Made by a program: the position numbers and the translations under genes. Below are positions 10,233 to 18,531 of a stretch of 43,948 bases of DNA, piece by piece; the stretch's first letter is position 1, and each line of letters opens with the position of its first letter. The notes beneath the pieces were generated by a model. It saw only the letters and a list, made by a program, of their open reading frames with translations, did no database searches and was not told the DNA's origin. The DNA comes from Methylobacterium isbiliense (GTDB taxonomy: Bacteria > Pseudomonadota > Alphaproteobacteria > Rhizobiales > Beijerinckiaceae), in NCBI RefSeq assembly GCF_022179325.1, contig NZ_BPQQ01000029.1, positions 1-43,948 of the forward strand, in the 5' to 3' direction.

Positions 10233-10691
10233 TCAGCCGCCCGCCAGCATCCCCTTCACGAGGCCGCTCGCCTTCGCGAAGTCCATCCGGCCGGCATACT
10301 GGCTCTTCAGGGCGGCGATGACCTTGCCCATCTCCTTGGGGCCGGCCGCGCCTGTCTCGGCGATGGCCGCCTGGATCGCCGCGCGCGTCTCGGCTTCGTC
10401 CATCTGCCGCGGCAGGAACGTCTCGATGATCGCCACCTCGGCGCGCTCGCCAGCCGCGAGCTCCGGGCGCCCGCCCTGCTCGTAGACCGCGGCCGATTCG
10501 TTGCGCTGCTTGATCATCTTCTGGAGCAGCGCGAGGATCTCGTCCTCGGCCAGCGGCTCCTTGCCGAGACCGCGGGCCTCGATGTCCCGGTCCTTGAGAG
10601 CGGCCTGGATCAGCCGGACGGTGGCGAGCTTCGCCTTGTCGCCGGCCTTCATGGCCTCCTTCATCTCGGCCGTGAGGCGTTCCCGCAGCAT
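10233..10691 (-). CDS. GatB/YqeY domain protein
   Basis: A 152-residue helical protein matching the YqeY family, related to the tail domain of the GatB amidotransferase subunit. Recognisable parts are the N-terminal LRERLTAEMKEAMKAGD, RNESAAVYEQGGRPELAAGE, and the C-terminal GPKEMGKVIAALKSQYAGRMD. Stand-alone YqeY proteins may bind tRNA, but no reaction has been established. The start at 10691 gives the usual family length and has GGAGA upstream. It is divergent from carA, sharing a 160-base intergenic region; in many bacteria yqeY lies near replication or carbamoyl-phosphate genes. Confidence 0.9.
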   Translation of the reverse strand: MLRERLTAEMKEAMKAGDKAKLATVRLIQAALKDRDIEARGLGKEPLAEDEILALLQKMIKQRNESAAVYEQGGRPELAAGERAEVAIIETFLPRQMDEAETRAAIQAAIAETGAAGPKEMGKVIAALKSQYAGRMDFAKASGLVKGMLAGG

Positions 10692-10851
10692 GATGGTCGC
10701 AATCTCCGTTGAGCCCGAGGAACTTGGCAGGCGGGCCGCGCGCCCCCACATTGACCGGATCGCGCCGCGCCCCTTAAAGACGCCGTGCCGGACCCGCGCG
10801 GACCGCCCTCGGGCGTGTCTCGTCCGCCGCGACATAAGCGAGATCCAGATC

Positions 10852-12069
10852 ATGCTGCAAGACGACGCCGCGGGCGCCCATGCGCCGCACGACGGCTGGG
10901 CCGAACCGATCGCGACCGCCCTCCTGGTGCTCGCCGACGGCACCATCCTCGAAGGATTCGGCATCGGCGCCACCGGCGAGGCCGCGGGCGAGGTCTGCTT
11001 CAACACCGCGATGACGGGCTACCAGGAGATCCTGACGGACCCCTCCTATGCCGGCCAGATCGTCACCTTCACGTTCCCGCACATCGGCAATGTCGGCACC
11101 AACGACGAGGATCTGGAGAGCCTCGCCCAGGCCCCGGCCTCGGGCGTGCGCGGGGCGGTGATCGCCGCGGCGGTGACGAACCCGTCGAACTGGCGTTCGT
11201 CGAGCCACCTCGACGCATGGCTCGGCGCCCGCGGCATCATCGGCATCACCGGCGTCGACACGCGGGCGCTCACCGCCCTGATCCGCGACCGCGGCATGCC
11301 GAACGCGATGATCGCGCACGACCCGGATGGCCGCTTCGACCGCGAGGCCCTGAAGGCCAAGGCGCGCGACCTGCCCACCATGGAGGGGCTCGACCTCGTG
11401 CCGCCGGTGACGAGCCGCGAGACCACCGCCTGGGGCGAGACGGTCTGGCAGCTCGGCCAGGGCTACGGCGCGCGGGCGTCGGGCGAGGGCCTGCGGGTCG
11501 TCGCGATCGATTACGGCGTGAAGCGCAACATCCTGCGGCTCCTGACGCAGGCGGGCTGCGACGTCACGGTCGTGCCGGCCACCGCCACCGCCGAGGAGAT
11601 CCTGGCGCTCAGGCCGGACGGCGTCTTCCTGTCGAACGGCCCCGGCGATCCGGCCGCGACCGGCGAGTACGCCGTGCCGGTGATCCGCAACCTGCTGGAG
11701 CGCAAGGTGCCGACCTTCGGCATCTGCCTCGGGCACCAGCTCATGGGCCTCGCCCTCGGCGGCCGCACGGTCAAGATGGGCCAGGGCCATCACGGCGCGA
11801 ACCACCCGGTGAAGGACAAGACCACCGGCAAGGTCGAGATCGTCTCGATGAATCACGGCTTCGCGGTCGATCCCGCCAGCCTGCCCGGGACGGCGGTGGA
11901 GACCCACGTCTCGCTGTTCGACGGCTCGAATTGCGGCCTCGCCCTCACGGACCGCCCGGCCTTCTCGGTGCAGTACCACCCGGAGGCCTCGCCCGGCCCG
12001 CGTGACAGCCACTACCTGTTCGACCGCTTCGTCTCGCTGATCCGGGAGACGAAGGGCACAACCGCATAG
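10852..12069 (+). CDS. carA: Carbamoyl-phosphate synthase small subunit
   Basis: The glutaminase subunit releases ammonia from glutamine and channels it to the large subunit for carbamoyl phosphate, the precursor of arginine and pyrimidines. The 405-residue protein has the CarA-specific N-terminal domain (GFNTAMTGYQE-like segment, ITGVDTRALT) and a class I glutamine amidotransferase domain. Its nucleophile is Cys292 in FGICLGHQ, with His/Glu in QYHPEASPGP and the oxyanion segment SNGPGDP. The start ATG 10852 gives normal length. The large-subunit gene carB is not next to it; a small membrane protein follows instead. Confidence 0.96.
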   Translation: MLQDDAAGAHAPHDGWAEPIATALLVLADGTILEGFGIGATGEAAGEVCFNTAMTGYQEILTDPSYAGQIVTFTFPHIGNVGTNDEDLESLAQAPASGVRGAVIAAAVTNPSNWRSSSHLDAWLGARGIIGITGVDTRALTALIRDRGMPNAMIAHDPDGRFDREALKAKARDLPTMEGLDLVPPVTSRETTAWGETVWQLGQGYGARASGEGLRVVAIDYGVKRNILRLLTQAGCDVTVVPATATAEEILALRPDGVFLSNGPGDPAATGEYAVPVIRNLLERKVPTFGICLGHQLMGLALGGRTVKMGQGHHGANHPVKDKTTGKVEIVSMNHGFAVDPASLPGTAVETHVSLFDGSNCGLALTDRPAFSVQYHPEASPGPRDSHYLFDRFVSLIRETKGTTA

Positions 12070-12281
12070 AACCGGGCCGGGAGGCGGGACCGCGCCTGCC
12101 GGCGGAGGCGGCTCCCCCCTGCGCTCGCGCCGGCCCGTCACGCCATCGTGCGCAGCCGGCCTCTTCCCTGCCGGGCGCGTCCGGCGTCATAAAAAACCCG
12201 AACTCCCGGCCGAGATGTCGGAATGGTTCCGCCCGCCAAGACGACGCCGATCGTCGCGGGCCTGACGTTCGGGGCTTGCCA

Positions 12282-12659
12282 GTGATCATCCGCCAGACCA
12301 TCGCGACCGACGCCTTCACGCGCCTCCACCGCGCGTTCACGTTCCATCTCGGCGTCGCCGCGATGCTGGCCTGGGGCACGGCCCTGTTCGCGGCCTGCCA
12401 CGCGCCCTGGGTGCGCAACATCCGCCCGCTCCTCGATCCCGCCAGCGGCCGGGTCGAGAGCACGTGGTCGTTCCTGTTCGCGCTGCCGCTGGTGCTGACG
12501 CTCGGCTGGGCCGCGGCCTATTTCGGCCGCGAGGCCCTGCGCCGCACGCAGGTGCTGTCGAACGAGGCCGTCGAGTTCGCGCTCGCCGCGGCGGTCGCCT
12601 TCGCGGTGTTCTACATGGCGATCGACCGGGCGGTGACGGCCCTTCTGCTCGGCGCCTAA
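12282..12659 (+). CDS. Small membrane protein of unknown function
   Basis: Not recognised. A 125-residue protein with three likely membrane spans (about residues 22-40, 64-82 and 96-118) separated by a polar loop containing an RNIRPLLDP segment. A GTG at 12282 is the most plausible start; a TTG two codons earlier is an alternative. It ends 9 bases before the methyltransferase gene, so the two are probably co-transcribed. The sequence looks intact, with the codon use of its neighbours. Confidence 0.6.
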   Translation: MIIRQTIATDAFTRLHRAFTFHLGVAAMLAWGTALFAACHAPWVRNIRPLLDPASGRVESTWSFLFALPLVLTLGWAAAYFGREALRRTQVLSNEAVEFALAAAVAFAVFYMAIDRAVTALLLGA

Positions 12660-12668
12660 GCCCCGCGC

Positions 12669-13388
12669 ATGACCGCGAGCTGGCGCGAGTTCTGGAACCG
12701 CGACAACCCGATCTACGCCAACGACCGGCACCGCACGCTGCACTATGCCGGTCTCGCCCGCGAGATCGCGGCCCTCGTGCCGCACCCGGACGCGCAGGTG
12801 CTCGATCATGGCTGCGGCGAGGCCCTCTCGGCCGACAGGGTCGCGCGGGCCTGCGGCCGTCTGATCCTGTGCGACGCGGCCCCGCGGGTGCGCGAGGCCC
12901 TGGCCCGCCGCTTCGCCGCCGAGCCGCGCATCGCCGTGATGGCGCCGGAGGAGCTGGAGGGCCTGGCCGAGGCCAGCCTCGACCTGATCGTGGCGAATTC
13001 GGTGGCGCAGTACCTCACGCGCGCCGAACTGGAGGCCAGCCTCCGCCTGTGGCGGCGCACGCTCAAGCCGGGCGGCACCCTCATCCTCGCCGACGTGATC
13101 CCGCCCGATCTCGGGCCGGTCGCGGATGCCCGCGCGCTCCTGGCCTTCGCCGGGTCCGGCGGCTTCCTCGGCGCGGCGCTCCTCGGCCTCGCCCGCACGG
13201 CCCTCTCCGATTATCGCGCGCTGCGCCAGCGCCTCGGGCTCAGCCAGTATGCGCAGGCCGACATGCTGGCGCTCCTGCGCGCGGCGGGCTTCACGGCCGA
13301 GCGCCGGCCGCGCAACCTCGGCCACAATCAGGGCCGGATGGCCTTCACGGCCCGCGTGCAGCCCCCTGAGGCAGCACGCCCCGCTTGA
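12669..13388 (+). CDS. Class I SAM-dependent methyltransferase
   Basis: A 239-residue protein with a Rossmann-type methyltransferase core. Motif I is VLDHGCGEA (residues 44-52), an acidic LILCDAAP follows for ribose binding, then LDLIVANSVAQYLT, and LKPGGTLILADVIPP as the motif III region. A hydrophobic stretch follows (about 155-180), after which a methyltransferase-type C-terminal block has FTAERRPRNLG. The substrate is unknown. The preceding membrane protein lies 9 bases away and a Tat-exported flavin oxidase follows within 65 bases, so a three-gene transcription unit is plausible. Confidence 0.85.
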   Translation: MTASWREFWNRDNPIYANDRHRTLHYAGLAREIAALVPHPDAQVLDHGCGEALSADRVARACGRLILCDAAPRVREALARRFAAEPRIAVMAPEELEGLAEASLDLIVANSVAQYLTRAELEASLRLWRRTLKPGGTLILADVIPPDLGPVADARALLAFAGSGGFLGAALLGLARTALSDYRALRQRLGLSQYAQADMLALLRAAGFTAERRPRNLGHNQGRMAFTARVQPPEAARPA

Positions 13389-13452
13389 ATCCCGGCGGCC
13401 TGCGCCGATCTGTCGTCGTTCACGGATTCAGGCAAGCATCGCAGGCTCCGGC

Positions 13453-14766
13453 ATGCCTCTCACCCGCCGCTCCCTTCTCACCGGCGCCGCGGCGCTGACC
13501 CTGTCGGGCCGCGCCCGCGCGGCGTCCGATGTCGAGGTGGCGGTGGTGGGCGCGGGCGCGGCCGGGCTCGCGGCGGCCGCGGCGATCCGCCGGACCGGGC
13601 ACAGCGTCGTGGTGCTGGAGGCCCGCCCCCGCATCGGCGGCCGGGCCTTCACGGACGCGGCGCTCGGGCCGGATGCGGCGTTCGATGCCGGCCCGCAATA
13701 CATCCACTGGGCCGAGCGCAACCCCTGGAAGCCGATCGCGCTCGCGGACGGCGTGCGCCGCACCGACGACGAGGCCGGCCCCTGGCCGCTGGTCTTCCTC
13801 GACGGCGCCCCCGCGAGCGATGCCGACCGGCTGCGCCGCCGCACCGGCTTTGCGCGCCTGAGCGCGGCCCTGGACCACCCCGCCGCGGCCGACCGCTCGA
13901 TCCGCGATGCGGCGGGCCCGGACGACCCGGCGATGCTGACGGCAGCCCAGGGGCTCGCCCGTCTCTCCCTCGGCGAGGAGCCGGAGCGGGTCTCGGCGGC
14001 CGATTACGACCAGCTCTGGTCGGGCGACGACATCTGGGTGGACGGCTACGGCGCCCTGGTGACGCGCCACTATGCCGGGCTGCCGGTGCGCACCGGGATG
14101 CCGGTGAGCCGGATCGACTGGAGCGGGCCGGGCGTCGCCCTCGACACGCCGGGCGGCACCCTGCGCGCCGCCCTCGCCATCGTGACGGTGCCGGTGGGCG
14201 TGCTCGCGGCGGAGGGCCTGCGCTTCGCGCCCGCTCTTCCGGCCGAGACCGCGGGGGCGATCGAGGGCCTGCGCATGGGCGCCTACACCAAGGTGGGGCT
14301 CGCCCTCGATCCGGACCGCCTCGCGGGCACGGACCTGCGCGACGCGATCATCGTGCGATCCGGGCGCCCCGGCCTCACCGCCAACCTCGAGATGCGGCCC
14401 TTCGGGCGTCCCGTCGCGGTGCTGCACGCGGGCGGCGACGGCGCCCGGGCCCTGTGCGAGGCGGGGGAAGACGCCGCCGTGGCGGCAGCCGCCGACGAGG
14501 TCGCGGCGATCTTCGGCGCGAAGGCCCGGGCCGCCCTGCGCGGCGGGCGCCTCGCCGCGTGGTGGACCGATCCTTACGCCCGCGGCAGCTACTCGATCGC
14601 CAAGCCCGGCCGGCTTTCGGCCCGCGCGGCTCTGCACCGGCCCGTGGCCGGCCGCCTGTTCTTCGCCGGCGAGGCGGCGGCGGGGGGCGGCGCCATGACG
14701 GTGGGCGGCGCGACCCTCGACGGCCAGCGTGCCGCCCGGGCCGCCCTTGCGGCGCTCGGCGCCTGA
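13453..14766 (+). CDS. Tat-exported FAD-dependent amine oxidase-type oxidoreductase
   Basis: A 437-residue flavoprotein of the monoamine oxidase/phytoene desaturase superfamily. The N terminus carries a twin-arginine signal (LTRRSLL then a hydrophobic run to ARA), so the folded enzyme should be exported. The FAD-binding beta-alpha-beta is at VVGAGAAGLAA (GxGxxG at 33-38) with EARPRIGGRA following. The C-terminal FAD segment is FFAGEAAAGGGAMTVGGA. The substrate is unknown; polyamines and other amines are typical for the family. The start ATG 13453 places the Tat motif at residues 4-9. Confidence 0.85.
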   Translation: MPLTRRSLLTGAAALTLSGRARAASDVEVAVVGAGAAGLAAAAAIRRTGHSVVVLEARPRIGGRAFTDAALGPDAAFDAGPQYIHWAERNPWKPIALADGVRRTDDEAGPWPLVFLDGAPASDADRLRRRTGFARLSAALDHPAAADRSIRDAAGPDDPAMLTAAQGLARLSLGEEPERVSAADYDQLWSGDDIWVDGYGALVTRHYAGLPVRTGMPVSRIDWSGPGVALDTPGGTLRAALAIVTVPVGVLAAEGLRFAPALPAETAGAIEGLRMGAYTKVGLALDPDRLAGTDLRDAIIVRSGRPGLTANLEMRPFGRPVAVLHAGGDGARALCEAGEDAAVAAAADEVAAIFGAKARAALRGGRLAAWWTDPYARGSYSIAKPGRLSARAALHRPVAGRLFFAGEAAAGGGAMTVGGATLDGQRAARAALAALGA

Positions 14767-14870
14767 CGCCGCCTGGCCGCGGCGCCCCTGCGCCCTATAT
14801 GGTCAACGGCGGCGGCGGGACGGCGCGACAGCGTGGACGTCCGGAGAAGCCGACCGTCGAAAGGCCGAGG

Positions 14871-15092
14871 ATGACCGGAGTAGACAGCGCGGCCCGCGAC
14901 CGGGCGGAAACCCGGGCGGCGCGTGCGCGAATGCAGGCTGCGGCCGCAGCCGATGCGTGGTCCGACCTGGACAAGGCCAACCGACATCGGGATGAGAACA
15001 TGGCCCGCCTGAAGGCGCTTCGCCTGATGAAGGAAGCCGAGGAGGCCGAGGCCGCACGGGCTGCTCCGCCCCGCAAGGCCCGCAAGCGATAA
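14871..15092 (+). CDS. Small charged protein of unknown function
   Basis: Not recognised. A 73-residue, Ala/Arg/Glu-rich, probably entirely helical protein ending in a basic tail (RKARKR). Such proteins recur in Methylobacterium-like genomes without a known role. The ATG at 14871 follows an AAGG-type ribosome site; the open frame extends further upstream, but without a plausible start. It converges with an unknown gene, with a UUCG hairpin between. Confidence 0.55.
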   Translation: MTGVDSAARDRAETRAARARMQAAAAADAWSDLDKANRHRDENMARLKALRLMKEAEEAEAARAAPPRKARKR

Positions 15093-15167
15093 GCGAGTTT
15101 CGCGATGTAACTGTCAGCGGACGACGCGCCGGCAGGGCGGCGCACGTCCGTCGAAGGGTCCCCTGCT

Positions 15168-15183
15168 AGGGAGTTCGCTCCCT
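15168..15183. terminator. UUCG-tetraloop hairpin between converging genes
   Basis: A 6-bp stem (15168-15173 with 15178-15183) closes a TTCG loop, an unusually stable RNA tetraloop in the plus orientation (read CGAA on the minus strand). It sits 75 bases after the plus-strand gene and 10 bases after the minus-strand one. No T-run is present. Confidence 0.4.
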
Positions 15184-15193
15184 GCCGGGAGGT

Positions 15194-15544
15194 TCAGTGC
15201 AGCGCGCGGCGCGGCTCGCCCGCACGCTGGACCTCCCAGGCCTCGATCGCACTGCCCAGGATGCCGCCGTCGTGCAGCCGGTTGCTGAGATCGATGAAGG
15301 CGCGCTCGCGTTGTTCGAGATCGGCCGCCTCCGCTTCCTCATCGTCCTCCTCGGCGCTCGCGAACCGGTCGAAGGCCGCCGACATCTGCGCGAAGGCCAG
15401 CGCCACCGGCATGGTGCGGAAGACCGTGACGAAGTCCGCGTCGATATCCCCGGTGGCCAGATCCCGCATCAGGACGACGTAGCCCTCCGCGTGATCCGCG
15501 ATCTCGTACTGCCATTGTCGGCCTTCGCAGGCTGCAAGGATCAT
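15194..15544 (-). CDS. Hypothetical acidic protein
   Basis: Not recognised. A 116-residue acidic protein with an N-terminal mixed alpha/beta part (MILAACEGRQWQYEIADHAE, then VVLMRDLATGDI) and a very acidic segment around residues 73-85 (SAEEDDEEAEAADLEQ). The start at 15544 has GGGAGA upstream. It is the last of three minus-strand genes after the HtrA-type protease (93 bases from the preceding one) and may belong to the same transcript. Nothing in it suggests secretion. Confidence 0.6.
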   Translation of the reverse strand: MILAACEGRQWQYEIADHAEGYVVLMRDLATGDIDADFVTVFRTMPVALAFAQMSAAFDRFASAEEDDEEAEAADLEQRERAFIDLSNRLHDGGILGSAIEAWEVQRAGEPRRALH

Positions 15545-15637
15545 GGCGTTCTCCCGTCTCGCCTCCTCTCGAATGCCGGAGGGCAGAGGGAGGTTCCGGC
15601 ACGACGGGTGCGCCCGGTGCGGCACCGCACGGGCGGC

Positions 15638-15895
15638 TCAGCGGGTGCCGGCCTCGAAAGCGGCCCGGCCGCCGATGCGCACCTGCATGCCGCTGCCCAG
15701 ATCGATGAAGCCGGGAGCCGGGCGCTCGGCCGCCCTCACGCCCCGCGCCTCGGCCTCGCGGCATTCGGGGCGGTCGGGCAGGCGCACGCCGGGCGGCGCG
15801 TCCTGCGGGCAGAGGCGGGGACGCGGCACGCGCTCGCCCGCCGCGGCGGGGGCCGCGGCGACGAGAAGGGCTGCGAGCGGAAGCAGGCGTGTCAT
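15638..15895 (-). CDS. Short secreted protein of unknown function
   Basis: Not recognised. An 85-residue protein whose first ~19 residues (MTRLLPLAALLVAAAPAAA) are a clear Sec signal peptide with an AxA cleavage site. The mature part is short, with two cysteines (in RLCPQD and PECREAE) that could form a disulfide. The position directly downstream of the HtrA-like protease (76 bases) would suit a small periplasmic partner, but this rests only on context. The start at 15895 is fixed by the signal peptide. Confidence 0.6.
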   Translation of the reverse strand: MTRLLPLAALLVAAAPAAAGERVPRPRLCPQDAPPGVRLPDRPECREAEARGVRAAERPAPGFIDLGSGMQVRIGGRAAFEAGTR

Positions 15896-15971
15896 GGCAA
15901 GGGTCTCTCGGACCCGAGCATACGCCCGGACGCCGCCCGGCGCCAGGAGGTGGGACGAGCACCACGACGCC

Positions 15972-17099
15972 TCACTGCCGCTGCTGGCCCACATCCGCGG
16001 TCGTGACCTGGAGGGTGCGCATGCGCCCGTCGCGCAGGATGGTGAGTTCGACGGTCTGGCCGACGCCGGCCGCCTGGATCACCGCCGTGAGGTCGGCGAG
16101 CCGGTGCACCGGCCGGCCGTTCGCCCCGACGATGATGTCGCCGATCTCGCCGGTCGCCGGATCGAGGCCGCGCAGGCCGGCAGCCGCCGCCGGCGAGCCG
16201 CGCAGCACCCGCACCACCACGACGCCGTCGATGCCGAGCTGCGCGGTGGCCTCCTCCTGCGCCGCCACGATGCCGATGCCCGGCGTCGGCGTGCGGCCGG
16301 TGCGGATCAGGTCCGGCACCACCCGGTTCACCACGTCGATCGGCACCGCGAAGCCGATCCCCGCGCTGGCGCCCGAAGGCGAGAAGATCGCCGTGTTGAC
16401 GCCGATCACCCGGCCGGCGGAGTCGAGCAGCGGTCCGCCCGAATTGCCCGGGTTGATCGCCGCGTCGGTCTGGATGACGCCGGACAGCTCCCGCCCCTCG
16501 GCGGTGGGCAGCCGCCGCTGCAGCGCGCTGATGACGCCGGTCGTGAGCGTGTGGTCGAGGCCGAACGGGTTGCCGATGGCGTAGACGGATTGCCCGACCT
16601 TCAGGTCCGCCGAGGAGCCGATGGCGATCGGCGGCGGCATCTTGCTCACCCGCCCGAGCTTGAGCACCGCGAGGTCGTAGTTCGGCGCGGTCCCGACCAC
16701 CGTGGCCGGCACCGTCTCGCCGCCCGCCAGCCGCACCGAGATCTCGCCGCCGCCCTGGATGACGTGGTTGTTCGTCACGATGTGGCCGGCCGCGTCCCAG
16801 ACGAAGCCGGTGCCGGTCTGGTCGCCCCCGCCCTGCTCGCCCTGGCCGCCGTAGGGATCGCCCCGCATCAGGTCCTGGGCGCGCGGCGCGCGGCGCGCGA
16901 AGACGTAGACCACGGAGGGCGCGGCGCGTTCGAACAGGGCCACGGTCGAGGATTCGGCCGGCGCGAGATCGCCCCGCGGGGTGATGGCCCGGGGCTGCTC
17001 CACCGAATAGAGGAGACCGGTGACGTAGGGTTGGGCCACGAAGAGGGCGAGCAGCACGAGGGCGACGGCGAGCGCCCCCCGCAGGAACCGATCGGACAC
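15972..17099 (-). CDS. HtrA/DegP-type trypsin-like serine protease with PDZ domain
   Basis: A 375-residue membrane-anchored protease of the S1C (HtrA) family. An N-terminal hydrophobic anchor (about residues 8-30) is followed by the catalytic triad His112 (TNNHVI), Asp142 (NYDLAVLK) and Ser220 (GNSGGP), and then a single PDZ domain (about 275-365, with GSPAAAAGLRGLDP and GDIIVGANGRPV). One PDZ and an uncleaved anchor resemble DegS-type rather than DegP-type proteins. It should degrade or sense misfolded envelope proteins in the periplasm. Start: ATG 17099. Two small genes, one encoding a secreted protein, follow in the same direction. Confidence 0.92.
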   Translation of the reverse strand: MSDRFLRGALAVALVLLALFVAQPYVTGLLYSVEQPRAITPRGDLAPAESSTVALFERAAPSVVYVFARRAPRAQDLMRGDPYGGQGEQGGGDQTGTGFVWDAAGHIVTNNHVIQGGGEISVRLAGGETVPATVVGTAPNYDLAVLKLGRVSKMPPPIAIGSSADLKVGQSVYAIGNPFGLDHTLTTGVISALQRRLPTAEGRELSGVIQTDAAINPGNSGGPLLDSAGRVIGVNTAIFSPSGASAGIGFAVPIDVVNRVVPDLIRTGRTPTPGIGIVAAQEEATAQLGIDGVVVVRVLRGSPAAAAGLRGLDPATGEIGDIIVGANGRPVHRLADLTAVIQAAGVGQTVELTILRDGRMRTLQVTTADVGQQRQ

Positions 17100-17208
17100 G
17101 ACGCGAGACTCCGGGCATGAACGGGTGAGAGGCCTGCCTGAAACTGGGCAGCCGCCTCAAGCCTTCAACGTCGGAGGCGCCGATCCGCTGCCGCGGCGGG
17201 CCGGCGCC

Positions 17209-18330
17209 TCAGGAGGGCTGGAGGATCTTCCGGGTCTCCCGGCCGGGCAGGCGCGGCAGGCGGCCGCCCCGGATCGCGTCCCGCGCGCGGCCGACCGCCG
17301 GCTCGATCAGGGCGTAGAACCCGACCGCCACCGGCAGGGTCAGGGCGAGCCCGGCGAGGTAGCCCGTGAGCGTGAACCCGCGCGTCAGCGAGAGCACCAG
17401 AACCATCACGGCAACGTGCGACAGGTAGAGCGCGTAGGTCAGGTCGCCGAGGGACCGGTCGGCCCGCCGGAAGCCGGCGAGGCGACACTGCGCCAGGATC
17501 GCGATCGCGGCCAGCATCCCGAGGAGCAGTTCGAGCTCGACGCCGACCGCCCGCTCGAAACCGAGGTCGGGATGGCGGGGCGGCCGCGCCGCGAATTCCC
17601 ACAGGATCGCCGCCAGGGACAGGGCGACCGCCACGGCCGCGCCGCGGCTGCGGCCGCGCAGGGCGAAGTAGAGGGCGCCCCCGAACCAGAAATAGGGGGC
17701 GAGGGTGAAGGTCTCGGGCGCCCGCTTCAGCATGGCGAGTCCGAACAGCGGCACGGTGGCGAGCGCGACGGCAAAGCTCGTGCGCGCGAGCGTCCAGCGC
17801 TCGCGGCCGAGCCGGCTCCCGAGCCAGCCGAGGGCGAGCGCCCCGGCCACAGCGGCGTAGAACAGCATCTCCAGCCGCACCGCCCAGGCGATCGACACGA
17901 ACTTGTACGTCATCGCGAGATTCGAGAACGGCACGAAGCCGAGCAGATTGGCCGCGAGGTTCCAGACCGTGAAGGCGCTCTCGGGCAGGCTCTCCCCGGC
18001 CCGGTCGAGGCGCAGGGTGCCCAGCGCCGCGAACAGCCCGCAGACCGCGACGGCCGCGAGGGCGGCGGCGAGGAAGAGCGGCACGATCCGCAGCAGGCGG
18101 TTGGCCAGGAAGGCGCCCGGCCGGCCGGCATAGACCCGGTCCGCCGCCTCGCAGATCACGAAGCCCGACAGGGCGAAGAAGGCGAGCACCGCGAGGCTGC
18201 CCACCTCATAGGGCTGCGCCGCCGCGCTCAGGCCCTCCGGGGCGAGGTTGGCGAGGAAATGCTGCTGCACCACGAGGATCGCGAGCAGGAGCCGGAACGC
18301 CCCGAACGGGCGGTAGGTGAGATCGGTCAT
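17209..18330 (-). CDS. Acyltransferase family 3 membrane protein
   Basis: A 373-residue polytopic membrane protein of acyltransferase family 3 (O-antigen/exopolysaccharide acylases). The N-terminal signature FGAFRLLLAILVVQQHF carries the conserved His, and LAFFALSGFVI plus RLLRIVPLF are typical for the family. Around ten hydrophobic segments follow. It is only distantly similar in sequence to the other family member at 9149-10228. The acceptor is unknown. I chose ATG 18330 because the domain starts immediately after it; an in-frame ATG at 18354 would add eight residues. It is divergent from mcmA over a 200-base intergenic region. Confidence 0.85.
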   Translation of the reverse strand: MTDLTYRPFGAFRLLLAILVVQQHFLANLAPEGLSAAAQPYEVGSLAVLAFFALSGFVICEAADRVYAGRPGAFLANRLLRIVPLFLAAALAAVAVCGLFAALGTLRLDRAGESLPESAFTVWNLAANLLGFVPFSNLAMTYKFVSIAWAVRLEMLFYAAVAGALALGWLGSRLGRERWTLARTSFAVALATVPLFGLAMLKRAPETFTLAPYFWFGGALYFALRGRSRGAAVAVALSLAAILWEFAARPPRHPDLGFERAVGVELELLLGMLAAIAILAQCRLAGFRRADRSLGDLTYALYLSHVAVMVLVLSLTRGFTLTGYLAGLALTLPVAVGFYALIEPAVGRARDAIRGGRLPRLPGRETRKILQPS

Positions 18331-18531
18331 CGGCGGGCAGGATTCGCAAGGCATCCCTCAGGATGTGCGCCGCCGCCTCCGGCCGGCCATGCGTGGCGGA
18401 TGCGCAGATGCCCGCGGATCCGCACCGTCGCGCGCGGCCCCGTGCCACCTTATGGCCAGGGCCCGTGCAATGGCGCAGGCCCGAGCCCGCGCCTATACTG
18501 AGGTGAACGCCGCCAACGAGAGTCGCAGGCC

